In this document: positions 41,251-51,388 of the stretch, in pieces
Numbering within the stretch: position 1 is the first letter of the stretch
Layout: each line of letters opens with the position of its first letter
Origin: Mariniflexile sp044335535
Lineage (GTDB): Bacteria > Bacteroidota > Bacteroidia > Flavobacteriales > Flavobacteriaceae
Length of the DNA: 64,000 nt
Assembly (NCBI RefSeq): GCF_044335535.1
Contig: NZ_JBIQVZ010000003.1
Coordinates: 1 to 64,000, forward strand
Direction of reading: 5' to 3'
The notes under the pieces: generated by a model
Database searches by the model: none
What the model saw: the letters and a program-made list of their open reading frames with translations, nothing else
What the model was told of the DNA's origin: nothing
Program-made: the position numbers and the translations under genes

Positions 41251-44200
41251 ATGTCTCCAAAAAAACTCTGGGTTTTAGTTGCTATTATAGCCTTAGCAAC
41301 ATCATGTAAAAAAAAAGAAATTGAAACCGATAACTTATTTAAGTTTCGAGAATATATAAGCTATACCTCTTCTGGTTTGGTTTCGGTGGCTGACCCCATT
41401 CAAATTAATTTGGCAAAAGATGTAGAAGGTTGGGAAATGGGCAAGGAAGTTACTTCTGATATCATAACCATTTCTCCGCATGTACAGGGAAAATTAACGA
41501 CTACCAACAAACACACACTACTTTTTACACCCGATGAATATTTAGAACCATCGACAGAATATAGTGTCACCGTTAAACTAAATGATATTTATAAAAACAT
41601 CCCCAAAGATTTTAGCAGCTACACATTTCAGTTTAAAACCATCACACCAAATTTTAATATTGTTACCAATAATTTACAATCTTACAGCAAAAATTGGCAG
41701 TATTTGGAAGCAGGATTGCGTTCGGCAGATGTCATTTCAATTAAAGATGCAAAAAAAATAGTTGAAGCATTTCAAGAAGATAAAAAACTATCCATTGTAT
41801 TCAATGAAGCTCATGAATATGCGAAAGTGTTCGAGTTTAAAATTGATAGCATCAACCGTAAAATAAACGACAGCGAAGTCCTTGTAAAGTGGCATGGAAA
41901 GGCTATTAAAGCAGATAATGAAGGTGAAAACAAAGTATTTATTCCCGGAATAAACAACTTTACCATTATTAATGTGGATGTCATCCAAGCCCCAGAGCAA
42001 CATCTGTCCATTAATTTTTCCGACCCTTTAAAAAAGCAACAAAACTTTGATGGATTGATAACCCTTCAAACGGTAAAAAACCCGAAGTATGTAGTGGATG
42101 GGAATGTATTGAAAGTATACCCAGAATCTAAATTGATAGGGAATATTCAAGTGGATGTATTCCAAGGCATTTCGAACACCGATGGTTACAAACTTAAAAA
42201 ACCATTTTCTGAAATCATTGCTTTTGAAGAACTAAAACCGCAAGTACGCTTAATTAGCAATGGCACCATTCTACCAAACTCACAAGAATTAAAATTCAAT
42301 TTTGAAGCGGTAAACTTAAAAGCTGTAGACGTAAGAATCATTAAAATTTTTCAAAATAATGTGCTTCAGTTTCTGCAAGACAGCGAGTTAAACGGCAGAG
42401 ATTCTTATGCGATTAGACAGGTAGGCCGTCGCATTGCAAAACAAACCATACAACTTCAAACCGCTGCTGGAAATACTGGAAAGTGGAAAGCGTATAGTAT
42501 CGATTTATCTAAATTTTTTAGTTCAGATGCTGGTGCTATTTATCGGGTGGAACTGAGCTACAATAAAAGCTACTCATTATATAATTGCGATGCAAATACG
42601 ACAACATCAAACACAGAAGATGATGAATATGAAGCATATTACGAAGATGAATACTACGAAGGAACCCAAACAGAAAGTACACCCGAAGAAGAAGAATTAC
42701 GCGAAGAAGCCTATTGGGACAACCTAACATACCGCTACAAAAACTACAACTATAATTGGCGTGAAGAAAACAACCCCTGCCATGATGCGTATTATAACGA
42801 CTCAAAAATTGTTTCCCAAAACCTATTGGCATCAAATCTGGGCGTTATTGCTAAACAAGGCAGTAATAACTCATACTATTTTGCTGTTACTAATATTTTA
42901 ACTACCGACCCAGAAGCAAATGCAACTGTAAAACTCTATAACTTCCAACAACAAGAAATAGCAAGTGCGTTAACAGACAACGACGGATTAACCCTTATAG
43001 ATTTAAACAAAAATGCGGCCTTTGCTATTGTTTCAAAAGGAAAAAATACAACGTATATAAAACTTGCCGATGGTAATTCGTTATCGCTGAGTAAATTTGA
43101 TGTATTCGGCAATAAACTTCAACGTGGGCTTAAAGGCTACATTTATGGCGAACGTGGGGTTTGGCGACCTGGAGACACACTTCACTTAACGTTTATGCTG
43201 AATGATTATACAAATCCCTTACCAAAAGGCCATCCTGTTAAAATGGAAATTACCGATCCCAACGGAAAGTTGGTTTATAAAAACGTCACGTCAAACAACC
43301 TAAATAACTTTTATAAATTTACGGTAGTAACCTCTTCTGAAGATAAAACAGGAAATTACAATGCCAAAGTTTCTGTTGGTGGCGCATCCTTTTACAAAGA
43401 TTTAAAAATTGAAACCGTTAAACCCAACCGCCTAAAAATTAAAGTGGATTTTGAAAACGACATCCTTACAAGCAAAGAACCTTTAAAAGGAACTTTGGAT
43501 GTGAAGTGGCTTCATGGCGCTCCCGGAAAAAACTTAAGAGCAGAAATTAAGGCGAAATTCAGTAGTTCCCATACTGCTTTCAAAAATTATAAAGATTACG
43601 TTTTTAATGATCCAACAAGGCAATTTAACACGGAAGAAAGCACTATTTTTGAAGGTTCTGTGGATGCTGAAGGACTCGCAAAAATCGATAAAAAATTAGA
43701 GATTGGTAAAAATGCTCCAGGCATGTTGAACGTTCAGTTTTTGGTGCGTGCTTTTGAAAATGGTGGTGATTTCTCTATGGATGCTTTTACCAAACAATAT
43801 GCACCTTACGAGTCGTTTGTTGGCTTACGTGCTCCTAAAGGCAATGCTTATGGTTCATTCTTTACGGATGAAAACCAAACTTTTGATGTGGTTGTGGTAG
43901 ATGCCAACGGAAAACCCATAAAACGCAACAACCTCGAAGTAAAAGTTTATAAAGTGGAATGGCGCTGGTGGTGGAATTCGTCTTACGATAACCTGTCTAG
44001 CTATGTGTCTAGTTCCTATCATAAACCATTTCTGAACAGTAAAATCAATACAGATGCTAACGGAAAAACACAACTAAATATAAAAATTCCAGACAACCAA
44101 CGTGGTAGATATCTCATTAGAGTTGTAGACCCTGTAAGTGGTCACGCCACAGGGCAAACGGCCTATTTTTATAAAAACTGGTATGTCCCAGCTGGCGATA

Positions 44201-46815
44201 AAGAAGCAGCTAAAATGTTAGTGTTTTCAGCCGACAAAGAACATTATAATGTGGGTGAAACTGCAAAAATTAAATTTAAGTCGGGCAATGAAGGGCGTGC
44301 CTTGGTGAGTGTTGAAAATGGCACAGAGGTCTTAAACTACAAATGGACGAAAACCAAAAAAGGTGAAACCACTGTTGAAATTCCTATAACTTCTGAAATG
44401 GCTCCCAATGTATTTATCAATATTTCGCTATTGCAACCACATGCCATAACGACCAACGATTTGCCCATTCGTTTGTATGGTGTTATTCCAATCATGGTTG
44501 AAGACCCTAGCACTAGATTGGAACCTCAGCTGAAAATGCCCCATGTGCTGCAACCAGAACAGGAATTTCAAGTATCCGTTTCAGAAAAAAACGGAAAAGC
44601 CATGACTTACACCCTTGCGGTTGTTGAAGAAGGACTACTGGATTTAACACGTTTTAAAACACCGAATGCTTGGGACGAATTTTATACCCGTGAAGCATTG
44701 GGTGTAAAAACCTGGGATATTTTTGATGATGTTATTGGTGCCTATAGCGGAAGCATCGACCAAGTTTTTGCTATTGGTGGCGACGGAAGTGCAGCCGCAG
44801 GAAAAAATAAAAAAGCAAACCGATTTAAACCGGTGGTTACTTATTTAGGCCCTTTCTCGTTAAAAGCCGGTGAAAGTAAAACCCATAAAATAAAACTTCC
44901 AAATTATATTGGTGCAGTACGCACCATGGTTGTTGCAGGAAACCATACGACCAAAGCGTATGGAAGCACAGATAAATCAGTAGAGGTTAAAAAACCTTTA
45001 ATGGTATTGGCTACGCTTCCAAGGAAATTAAGTCCGGGAGAAAAAGTAACACTTCCAGTGACCGTTTTTGCTATGGAGCCTAAGGTAAAAAATGTAACTA
45101 TTAGTCTCAAATTAAGCAATGGTATTTCTATCGTTGGAGAAAGAACCAAAACACTGTCATTCTCTAGACCAGATGAGCAAATAACGTATTTTGAATTAGA
45201 CGTTAGTAAAGCAAAAGGCGTTAGTACCATTGAAGTGATAGCAACAGGAAACGGCGAAAAATCAACTTACAAAGTAGCATTGGATGTTATAAACCCAAAC
45301 CCTATAACCTCTATTCCCATTGATGAAACATTAGAATCCAATGCATCAAAAACGTTAGAGTTTTCAACCTTTGGGGTTACAGGAACCAATACGGCAACCG
45401 TTGAGTTTTCAACCCTGCCTCCCATGGATTTTTCGCGTCGTTTACAGTATCTAATCCAATACCCTCATGGGTGTGTGGAACAAACCACATCGAGTGTGTT
45501 TCCGCAGTTATTCTTAGGAGATATTTTCGATTTAACGTATGATAAAAAGCAACAAATTGAAAGCAATATTAAAAATGGCATCATACAATTAGGGCATTTC
45601 CAGCAATCAAATGGTGGATTAAGTTATTGGGCTGGAGAACGCACTGCTGACGATTGGGGAACCAGTTATGCCGGTCATTTTATGATTGAAGCAGAGAAAA
45701 AAGGCTATGTGCTGCCACTAATGTTTAAAAACAATTGGTTAAAATACCAAAAACAAGCTGCTAGAGATTGGCGACCAAGTTATAGAACCTATAATTCCGA
45801 TTTAGCCCAAGCTTACAGGTTATATACGTTGGCACTTGCTGGACATGCAGATTTAGCCGCCATGAACCGTTTACGTGAGTTTAGCGAAATTTCCAATGAA
45901 GCCAAATGGCGTTTAGCTGCGGCTTATGCTTTGGCAGGACAAAAAGAAGCGAGTAACAGTATTTCAAAGACTGCCAATATAAATTTCTTGCCTCCAAAAT
46001 ATAATTATTATACCTATGGCTCGGTAGATAGAAATCGTGCGATGGCTTTAGAAACTATGGTGCTGACAAAAAACTCCAAAACGCGGGAATTGGCACAATA
46101 TATTGCCAAAGATTTATCGAGCAACCGTTGGATGAGCACCCAAACCACCGCTTATAGTTTACTAGCCATGTCAAAAATGGTCGCCGCTAATGGTGGAAAA
46201 GCATTACATATAAGCTATACAATGAACGGAAAAACCGAAACTATAAATTCTAAAAGTGCTATTGCCCAACGCGAATTAAAAGTATTAGATGGCGCAAACA
46301 GCCTGTCCATAAAAAACAATAAAGACAATTTGATTTATGTCCGTATTTTAAACTCTGGGAAATTACCTTTAGGAGAAGAAATTGCCGAACAACGTGGTTT
46401 AAGTATTTCTGTAGTGTACAAAGATTTAAAGGGCAATAAAATGGAGGTCTCAAAATTGCAACAAGGACAAGATTTTGTAGCAACTGTAAGCATTAGTAAT
46501 ATGAAAAATGAAAGCGTACAAAACGTAGCTTTAACCGAAATTTTCCCTTCAGGATGGGACATCGTAAACACACGTTTTACTGAGTTTGGCGATGCCACCA
46601 CAAGTCAGGCACGTTATACAGATATTAAAGATGATAGGGTGAATTTCTATTTTGATTTACCTCAAAAAGGAAAATACAGCACAAAAACTTTTAATGTGAT
46701 GCTGAATGCCTCCTATTTAGGAACCTATTATTTACCGGGTATTCAAGCTGAAGCGATGTATGATAATGAGTATTTGGTAAGAACAAAAGGACAATGGATA
46801 ACGGTTGAAAAATAA
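41251..46815 (+). CDS. Bacterial alpha-2-macroglobulin family lipoprotein
   Basis: 1854 residues. Lipobox LATSC (Cys near 19). The N-terminal Ig-like and MG domains contain an Asp/Glu/Tyr-rich insert (about 450-490). The MG2 region (GYIYGERGVWRPGDTLHLTF near 630) and A2M core (LPRKLSPGEKVTLPVTVFA near 1255) follow. An intact thioester motif C1408-V-E-Q1411 sits in YPHGCVEQTTS, next to the alpha-toroid helices and the receptor-like end. It is thought to trap proteases at the cell surface or in the periplasm. It is followed by a penicillin-binding protein 1C gene, a conserved pairing that suggests protection during peptidoglycan repair. Confidence 0.94.
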   Translation: MSPKKLWVLVAIIALATSCKKKEIETDNLFKFREYISYTSSGLVSVADPIQINLAKDVEGWEMGKEVTSDIITISPHVQGKLTTTNKHTLLFTPDEYLEPSTEYSVTVKLNDIYKNIPKDFSSYTFQFKTITPNFNIVTNNLQSYSKNWQYLEAGLRSADVISIKDAKKIVEAFQEDKKLSIVFNEAHEYAKVFEFKIDSINRKINDSEVLVKWHGKAIKADNEGENKVFIPGINNFTIINVDVIQAPEQHLSINFSDPLKKQQNFDGLITLQTVKNPKYVVDGNVLKVYPESKLIGNIQVDVFQGISNTDGYKLKKPFSEIIAFEELKPQVRLISNGTILPNSQELKFNFEAVNLKAVDVRIIKIFQNNVLQFLQDSELNGRDSYAIRQVGRRIAKQTIQLQTAAGNTGKWKAYSIDLSKFFSSDAGAIYRVELSYNKSYSLYNCDANTTTSNTEDDEYEAYYEDEYYEGTQTESTPEEEELREEAYWDNLTYRYKNYNYNWREENNPCHDAYYNDSKIVSQNLLASNLGVIAKQGSNNSYYFAVTNILTTDPEANATVKLYNFQQQEIASALTDNDGLTLIDLNKNAAFAIVSKGKNTTYIKLADGNSLSLSKFDVFGNKLQRGLKGYIYGERGVWRPGDTLHLTFMLNDYTNPLPKGHPVKMEITDPNGKLVYKNVTSNNLNNFYKFTVVTSSEDKTGNYNAKVSVGGASFYKDLKIETVKPNRLKIKVDFENDILTSKEPLKGTLDVKWLHGAPGKNLRAEIKAKFSSSHTAFKNYKDYVFNDPTRQFNTEESTIFEGSVDAEGLAKIDKKLEIGKNAPGMLNVQFLVRAFENGGDFSMDAFTKQYAPYESFVGLRAPKGNAYGSFFTDENQTFDVVVVDANGKPIKRNNLEVKVYKVEWRWWWNSSYDNLSSYVSSSYHKPFLNSKINTDANGKTQLNIKIPDNQRGRYLIRVVDPVSGHATGQTAYFYKNWYVPAGDKEAAKMLVFSADKEHYNVGETAKIKFKSGNEGRALVSVENGTEVLNYKWTKTKKGETTVEIPITSEMAPNVFINISLLQPHAITTNDLPIRLYGVIPIMVEDPSTRLEPQLKMPHVLQPEQEFQVSVSEKNGKAMTYTLAVVEEGLLDLTRFKTPNAWDEFYTREALGVKTWDIFDDVIGAYSGSIDQVFAIGGDGSAAAGKNKKANRFKPVVTYLGPFSLKAGESKTHKIKLPNYIGAVRTMVVAGNHTTKAYGSTDKSVEVKKPLMVLATLPRKLSPGEKVTLPVTVFAMEPKVKNVTISLKLSNGISIVGERTKTLSFSRPDEQITYFELDVSKAKGVSTIEVIATGNGEKSTYKVALDVINPNPITSIPIDETLESNASKTLEFSTFGVTGTNTATVEFSTLPPMDFSRRLQYLIQYPHGCVEQTTSSVFPQLFLGDIFDLTYDKKQQIESNIKNGIIQLGHFQQSNGGLSYWAGERTADDWGTSYAGHFMIEAEKKGYVLPLMFKNNWLKYQKQAARDWRPSYRTYNSDLAQAYRLYTLALAGHADLAAMNRLREFSEISNEAKWRLAAAYALAGQKEASNSISKTANINFLPPKYNYYTYGSVDRNRAMALETMVLTKNSKTRELAQYIAKDLSSNRWMSTQTTAYSLLAMSKMVAANGGKALHISYTMNGKTETINSKSAIAQRELKVLDGANSLSIKNNKDNLIYVRILNSGKLPLGEEIAEQRGLSISVVYKDLKGNKMEVSKLQQGQDFVATVSISNMKNESVQNVALTEIFPSGWDIVNTRFTEFGDATTSQARYTDIKDDRVNFYFDLPQKGKYSTKTFNVMLNASYLGTYYLPGIQAEAMYDNEYLVRTKGQWITVEK

Positions 46816-46819
46816 ATGC

Positions 46820-47134
46820 ATGAAAACCAACTTCAAACCCTATTACGCCGTAATTTTCACTTCAACCCAAAAAGAAAATATTGAAGGCTACAGTGACATG
46901 GCAGAAAAAATGGAAGCGCTCGCCAAACAGCAATCTGGCTTTTTAGGAATGGATAGCGCAAGAAACCAACTAGGTATTACCGTAAGTTATTGGGAAAGCT
47001 TAGAAGCAATAAAAAACTGGAAACAACAAACGGACCATTTACAAGCACAATTAAAAGGCAGGCAAGATTGGTATAGTTGGTACAACGTGAGAATTTGTAA
47101 AGTAGAACGGGAATATGAGTTTAATTCGAAATAG
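46820..47134 (+). CDS. Antibiotic-biosynthesis-monooxygenase (ABM)-like domain protein
   Basis: 104 residues from the ATG at 46820 (a TTG-started frame from 46805 overlaps the previous gene and is less likely). Dimeric alpha/beta-barrel pattern: YYAVIFTSTQ, then MAEKMEALAKQQSGFLGMDSAR, then ISYWESLEAIKNWK-type strand and helix. Such small proteins are usually heme- or quinone-related or of unknown role; here it sits 4 bp behind the macroglobulin gene, probably co-transcribed, with no known link to it. Confidence 0.8.
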   Translation: MKTNFKPYYAVIFTSTQKENIEGYSDMAEKMEALAKQQSGFLGMDSARNQLGITVSYWESLEAIKNWKQQTDHLQAQLKGRQDWYSWYNVRICKVEREYEFNSK

Positions 47135-47164
47135 ACCTCACAGGTTTTAAAAACCTGTGAGGTC
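47134..47164. repeat. 31-bp palindrome between ABM-like gene and pbpC
   Basis: GACCTCACAGGTTTT and AAAACCTGTGAGGTC form a perfect inverted repeat around one base. It overlaps the stop codon end of the ABM-like gene. Related in form to the palindrome at 26606-26632. Confidence 0.65.
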
Positions 47165-47179
47165 TGGTCAAATAGCATA

Positions 47180-49531
47180 ATGAAAAAACTCCTTGCCTTC
47201 TTAAAACGTCATAAAATAAAATCAATACTTATTGGCGCGCTTTTAATGGCATATTATTTCTGTTTACCAAGGCAACTTTTTAAAGACCCGACAGCAACAG
47301 TAATTACCAGTGCCAACAATGAGCTTTTAGGAGCGCAAATTGCTAATGATGGGCAGTGGCGGTTTCCTCAAAACGATAACCTTCCAGAGAAATTCAAAAC
47401 CTGTATCATTCAATTTGAGGATGAATATTTTTATAAACATCCTGGTTTTAACCCTGTCTCTATTTTTAAAGCGTTGCGAGATAACCTAAAATCCAACAGC
47501 GTAAAACGTGGTGGTAGTACTATTACACAGCAAGTTATTCGCTTATCAAGAAAAGGTCAAAAACGCACTTATTTTGAAAAAGCCATCGAAATTATTCTTG
47601 CTACCAGATTGGAATTAAGAGCATCAAAAAGCCATATTTTAGCATATTACAGTAGCAATGCCCCTTTTGGTGGCAATGTTGTAGGGTTGGATGCCGCTTC
47701 ATGGCGTTACTTCAATAGAAATGCCAATGAGTTATCTTGGGCAGAAAGCGCTACACTCGCCGTTTTACCGAATGCTCCAAGTCTTATTTATCCTGGAAAA
47801 AATCAAGAACGGTTAATTAAAAAAAGAAATCAGCTGCTCAAAAAACTTTTAGAAAATAAGATTATAGATTCGTTAACCTATAACCTGTCAATTGCTGAAA
47901 GTTTAGCTCAAAAACCATATCCGTTACCACAAATAGCACCTCATTTACTACAAAAAGTATCGCAATTACATAAGGGAAAACGGATACAGACCAGTATCGA
48001 TATGCGTTTACAAGAACGTGTCAACTATGTTATAAAAACCCATTACAATCAATTAAGCCAAAATGAAATTTACAATGCTGCTGTATTGGTTTTAGATGTG
48101 AAAACCAGAAAAGTGATGGCGTATGTTGGCAATTCCCCAACAGACAAAGCCCATGAAAAAGATGTAGATGTTATTGATAAACCCCGAAGTACCGGAAGCA
48201 TTTTAAAACCATTTCTTTATACCGCCATGTTGGATGCTGGTGATATTTTACCGCATACATTAGTTGCCGATGTCCCCACGCAATTTGGGAGTTACAATCC
48301 TGAAAATTATGATAAAACTTATGATGGCGCAGTTCCCGCAAGTCGTGCTTTATCGCGCTCGTTGAATGTTCCTTCGGTTCGTATGCTTCAGGAATTTGGG
48401 TTAGACCGCTTTCATCATTACTTAAAAGCACTTCATCTTAAAGATTTAAAATACCATGCCAATCACTATGGACTCTCACTTATTCTCGGTGGTGCCGAAA
48501 GTAATCTGTGGGATTTATGCAAAAGTTATGCAGCATTGTCATCAACATTAAACCATTTTTCTGAAACCTCTAGTGAATATTATACCAATGAGTTTTGTGA
48601 ACCCACTTTTTTAGCTTCGGAAACCATTGATTTCGGAAAGAAAACAACAGACAAAACACTTTTTGATGCGGCTTCCATTTATTTAACTTATGAAAGTTTA
48701 AAAGAAGTGAATAGACCCGAAGGCGATGAAAGTTGGGAATTTTTTGATGGCTCTAAACAAATTGCTTGGAAAACAGGTACCAGTTTCGGCTTTCGCGATG
48801 CGTGGGCTATTGGTACCACTAAAGATTATGTTGTAGGCGTTTGGGTAGGAAATGCCGATGGCGAAGGAAGACCCGGTTTGGTAGGCGTACAAGCAGCAGC
48901 TCCCATTCTATTTGATGTGTTTGACTTATTGCCAAAAAGTGACTGGTTTTCGAAACCTTATGATGAAATGCAAAAAGTATCAATTTGCAAAAAAAGTGGC
49001 TATAGAGCGTCTCCTAATTGTGATGATCTTGAAGAACGTTTTATTCAGTTAAGTGGATTAAAAACCAAACCCTGTCCGTTTCATATTTTGGCACATTTAG
49101 ATACTTCTGAAACATATCAAGTAAACTCCTCTTGTGAAGAACTTAGTCGTATTAAAAACAAATCGTGGTTTGTACTACCTCCTATAATGGCCTATTATTA
49201 CAAAACCAAAAATCCCTTTTACAAACCTTTACCCAAGTTTAAAAGCGATTGTTTGGGAGATAATGCCGTTACAATGGAATTTATTTATCCAGAGGAAAAT
49301 AACACCATTTTTTTACCTAAGGATTTTGATGAAAAACCCAATGACTTGATTCTAAAGATAGCGCATTCCAAACCAGATGCAACCCTATTTTGGTATTTAA
49401 ATGAAACGTTTATTGGAAGTACAAAAGACATTCATGAGTTGGCTATAATTCCTAAAGAAGGTAAACACGTCATTACCATTGTTGATGAATTTGGAAATGA
49501 AGCAAAAAGAAGTATCTCTATTACAAAATAA
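47180..49531 (+). CDS. pbpC: Penicillin-binding protein 1C
   Basis: 783 residues. One N-terminal membrane helix (about 13-30). Glycosyltransferase 51 domain (about 45-230): catalytic E80 in FEDEYFYKHPG, GGSTITQQ, and ASWRYFNRNANELSWAESATLA. Transpeptidase domain (about 290-570): SILK with S340, SLN in SRSLNVPSV, and KTGTS near 530. A C-terminal BiPBP_C beta domain (about 690-783; FWYLNETFIGST) identifies it as the 1C type rather than 1A. A periplasmic bifunctional cell-wall synthase partnered genetically with the macroglobulin gene. Confidence 0.95.
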   Translation: MKKLLAFLKRHKIKSILIGALLMAYYFCLPRQLFKDPTATVITSANNELLGAQIANDGQWRFPQNDNLPEKFKTCIIQFEDEYFYKHPGFNPVSIFKALRDNLKSNSVKRGGSTITQQVIRLSRKGQKRTYFEKAIEIILATRLELRASKSHILAYYSSNAPFGGNVVGLDAASWRYFNRNANELSWAESATLAVLPNAPSLIYPGKNQERLIKKRNQLLKKLLENKIIDSLTYNLSIAESLAQKPYPLPQIAPHLLQKVSQLHKGKRIQTSIDMRLQERVNYVIKTHYNQLSQNEIYNAAVLVLDVKTRKVMAYVGNSPTDKAHEKDVDVIDKPRSTGSILKPFLYTAMLDAGDILPHTLVADVPTQFGSYNPENYDKTYDGAVPASRALSRSLNVPSVRMLQEFGLDRFHHYLKALHLKDLKYHANHYGLSLILGGAESNLWDLCKSYAALSSTLNHFSETSSEYYTNEFCEPTFLASETIDFGKKTTDKTLFDAASIYLTYESLKEVNRPEGDESWEFFDGSKQIAWKTGTSFGFRDAWAIGTTKDYVVGVWVGNADGEGRPGLVGVQAAAPILFDVFDLLPKSDWFSKPYDEMQKVSICKKSGYRASPNCDDLEERFIQLSGLKTKPCPFHILAHLDTSETYQVNSSCEELSRIKNKSWFVLPPIMAYYYKTKNPFYKPLPKFKSDCLGDNAVTMEFIYPEENNTIFLPKDFDEKPNDLILKIAHSKPDATLFWYLNETFIGSTKDIHELAIIPKEGKHVITIVDEFGNEAKRSISITK

Positions 49532-49715
49532 TATGTAACTTTTTGCAAATCAATACGTTGAATTATAATGTCGTTTCCTAAATCAAACTTTGTGTATATT
49601 TTTTGTGTATAGCCAAATAAAACGTCATAACCAGTTGCTGATTTCATCCATTCCAAGGCATCTTTTACATTATTATATAAACATATATTTATATTTAATA
49701 CACATATATAAATCT

Positions 49716-49793
49716 ATAAGTTTATAATTAATTTTTATTTATAAACTTATATGTATATATTTGTTAGATTATTATAAACTTTTAAGTTTATAA
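49716..49793. promoter_or_regulatory. Two operator-like palindromes flanking the mobile-mystery promoter
   Basis: Site 1 (49716-49750) has 12-bp perfect arms ATAAGTTTATAA / TTATAAACTTAT separated by 11 bp. Site 2 (49772-49793) has TTATAAACTT / AAGTTTATAA with a 2-bp centre. Between them is a TATATTTG -7 box (49756-49763). The shared core TTATAAACTT in four half-sites right before an HTH gene indicates autoregulation by that protein. Confidence 0.6.
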
Positions 49794-49810
49794 ATCATAA
49801 AGTCACTATT

Positions 49811-50275
49811 ATGAAAGATTCAAGACATAAATTAATGTTAGAGCAATTGGACAACAAGCTCCAAGCTTATTATCCATTATTAAATATCTCTATTCCCGAC
49901 AGGGGTTGGTTGCATGTTATCCGTAAAGCTTACAAGATGTCCCTTAGACAATTCAGTGAGCGTTTAGGGGTGACACCACCAGCCGTAGAAGGTTATGAAA
50001 AAAGAGAGAAAGAAGGAAATATTACCTTAAGAAGTTTAGAGGAAGCAGGGAGAGCTTTAAATATGAAACTTGTCTATGGGTTTGTTCCTATGGATGGTTC
50101 TATTGAAAAAACCATTGAAAATAGAGCCAGAGCATTGGCTTTGGAGATTGTTAGGACGACATCCAATACCATGGCACTGGAAGACCAAGAAAACACCAAT
50201 GAACGCCTGCAAAAAGCTATTGATGACAAAACCAAGGAAATTATTGAAGAAATGCCTCGTTATCTATGGGATTAA
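49811..50275 (+). CDS. Mobile mystery protein A (HTH regulator)
   Basis: 154 residues. XRE-type helix-turn-helix at about 38-85 (RKAYKMSLRQFSERLGVTPPAVEGYEKRE; LRSLEEAGRALNMKLVYGFVP), with the Asp/Glu-rich helical tail of the mobile mystery protein A family. It is always found with mobile mystery protein B, a Fic protein, and the two spread together horizontally. It probably represses its own operon through the palindromes at 49716-49793. The B gene overlaps its end by 10 bp. Confidence 0.9.
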   Translation: MKDSRHKLMLEQLDNKLQAYYPLLNISIPDRGWLHVIRKAYKMSLRQFSERLGVTPPAVEGYEKREKEGNITLRSLEEAGRALNMKLVYGFVPMDGSIEKTIENRARALALEIVRTTSNTMALEDQENTNERLQKAIDDKTKEIIEEMPRYLWD

Positions 50276-50868
50276 AAGACATGAAACTTGTAAAAGGGCA
50301 AACAGCCTTGAGCGAGGAAGAAATGGAAGGGTTGCTCATTCCAACGGTTACCACACGTGAGGAATTGGACGAGTTTGAGCAACTCAATATCCAAAAAGCT
50401 ATTGAATATTATCTTATTGGCAGAAAGTTTAAAGCAGATAAAATCCTAACGGAAGATTTTATTATCGGTGTTCACAAAAGCATGCTAAGTGATGTTTGGG
50501 CATGGGCTGGACAGTTTAGACAAAGTGATAAAACTATTGGTATTCCGTGGCATCAAGTATCTATAAGGCTCCGTCAATTATTGGACGATTGTAAGTTTTG
50601 GATTGAAAACAAAACATTTTCAGATGAGGAAATAGCAATACGTTTTAAGCATGAATTGGTAGCCATTCATTTGTTTCCTAATGGGAATGGTAGGCATTCT
50701 CGCTTAATGGCCGACATCATAATGAAGCATATTTTTAAAAAGCCTAAATTTACTTGGGGTCAGAAGAACTTTATTAATAAGAGCGAGGCACGTAACTCTT
50801 ATATAAAAGCCCTTAAAAAAGCCGATAATGGAAATTTTGAAGATTTAATAGCATTTTCCATACAATAA
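50266..50868 (+). CDS. Mobile mystery protein B (Fic domain)
   Basis: 200 residues from the ATG at 50266 (a second ATG at 50281 is possible). The N-terminus has QTALSEEEMEGLLIPTVTTREELDEFEQ, characteristic of the family; Fic core follows with the active-site loop H135-L-F-P-N-G-N-G-R143-H-S-R. The loop keeps the catalytic His and the Arg pair, but Asn139 stands at the position where AMPylating Fic proteins have Asp/Glu for metal binding. Whether it AMPylates, uses another nucleotide or is inactive cannot be read from sequence. Likely a toxin or modifier with protein A as regulator. Confidence 0.9.
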   Translation: MGLKDMKLVKGQTALSEEEMEGLLIPTVTTREELDEFEQLNIQKAIEYYLIGRKFKADKILTEDFIIGVHKSMLSDVWAWAGQFRQSDKTIGIPWHQVSIRLRQLLDDCKFWIENKTFSDEEIAIRFKHELVAIHLFPNGNGRHSRLMADIIMKHIFKKPKFTWGQKNFINKSEARNSYIKALKKADNGNFEDLIAFSIQ

Positions 50869-50872
50869 TCTT

Positions 50873-51310
50873 ATGCCATATTTATCATCACTACATATAA
50901 ATACCGAAAAGAAGCACCCTTATCCTTATGATATTCCTGCAATTAAATATACCAAGCATATTGATTTATCCAATAAAATAACATTCATCATAGGAGAAAA
51001 CGGGTCTGGTAAATCTACACTATTGGAATCCATAGCTTGCCGATTGCAACTTCCACATATGGACGGCAAAGGATATGGTAAAAAGTGTTTTGATGCTGCT
51101 AAAAAGCTATTACCGTATTTGGAATTAGGATGGCATGTAGAACGCTCTGTTGGCTTTTTCTTTAGAGCAGAGGATTTTGGTGATTATCTTAATAGCGTTC
51201 ATCGTACTGATATTGATTCACACAACCAAATGGACTTAGAAACTGACCATTATACTATTACCAAGATGTTTCTTAACAACCCAAAGTCGTTCCTTCAACA
51301 TTTTGAATAA
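50873..51310 (+). pseudogene. AAA/ABC-type ATPase, N-terminal fragment
   Basis: 145 residues with Walker A GENGSGKST (41-49) preceded by ITFII, in the style of AAA_21/AAA_23 ATPases (HPYPYDIPAIKY start). It stops before the signature, Walker B and H-loop that the full ~240-residue family has, so it is 3'-truncated. It starts 4 bp after the Fic gene and so was part of the same cassette. Base pattern after the stop shows no continuing frame that I could recognise. Confidence 0.65.
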
Positions 51311-51388
51311 TCAATGGATATGTTTTTTTGGATACATCCAATTCGTATCCAATTTTATCCGATTAGAATGTTTATCTAAAATTTGGAT

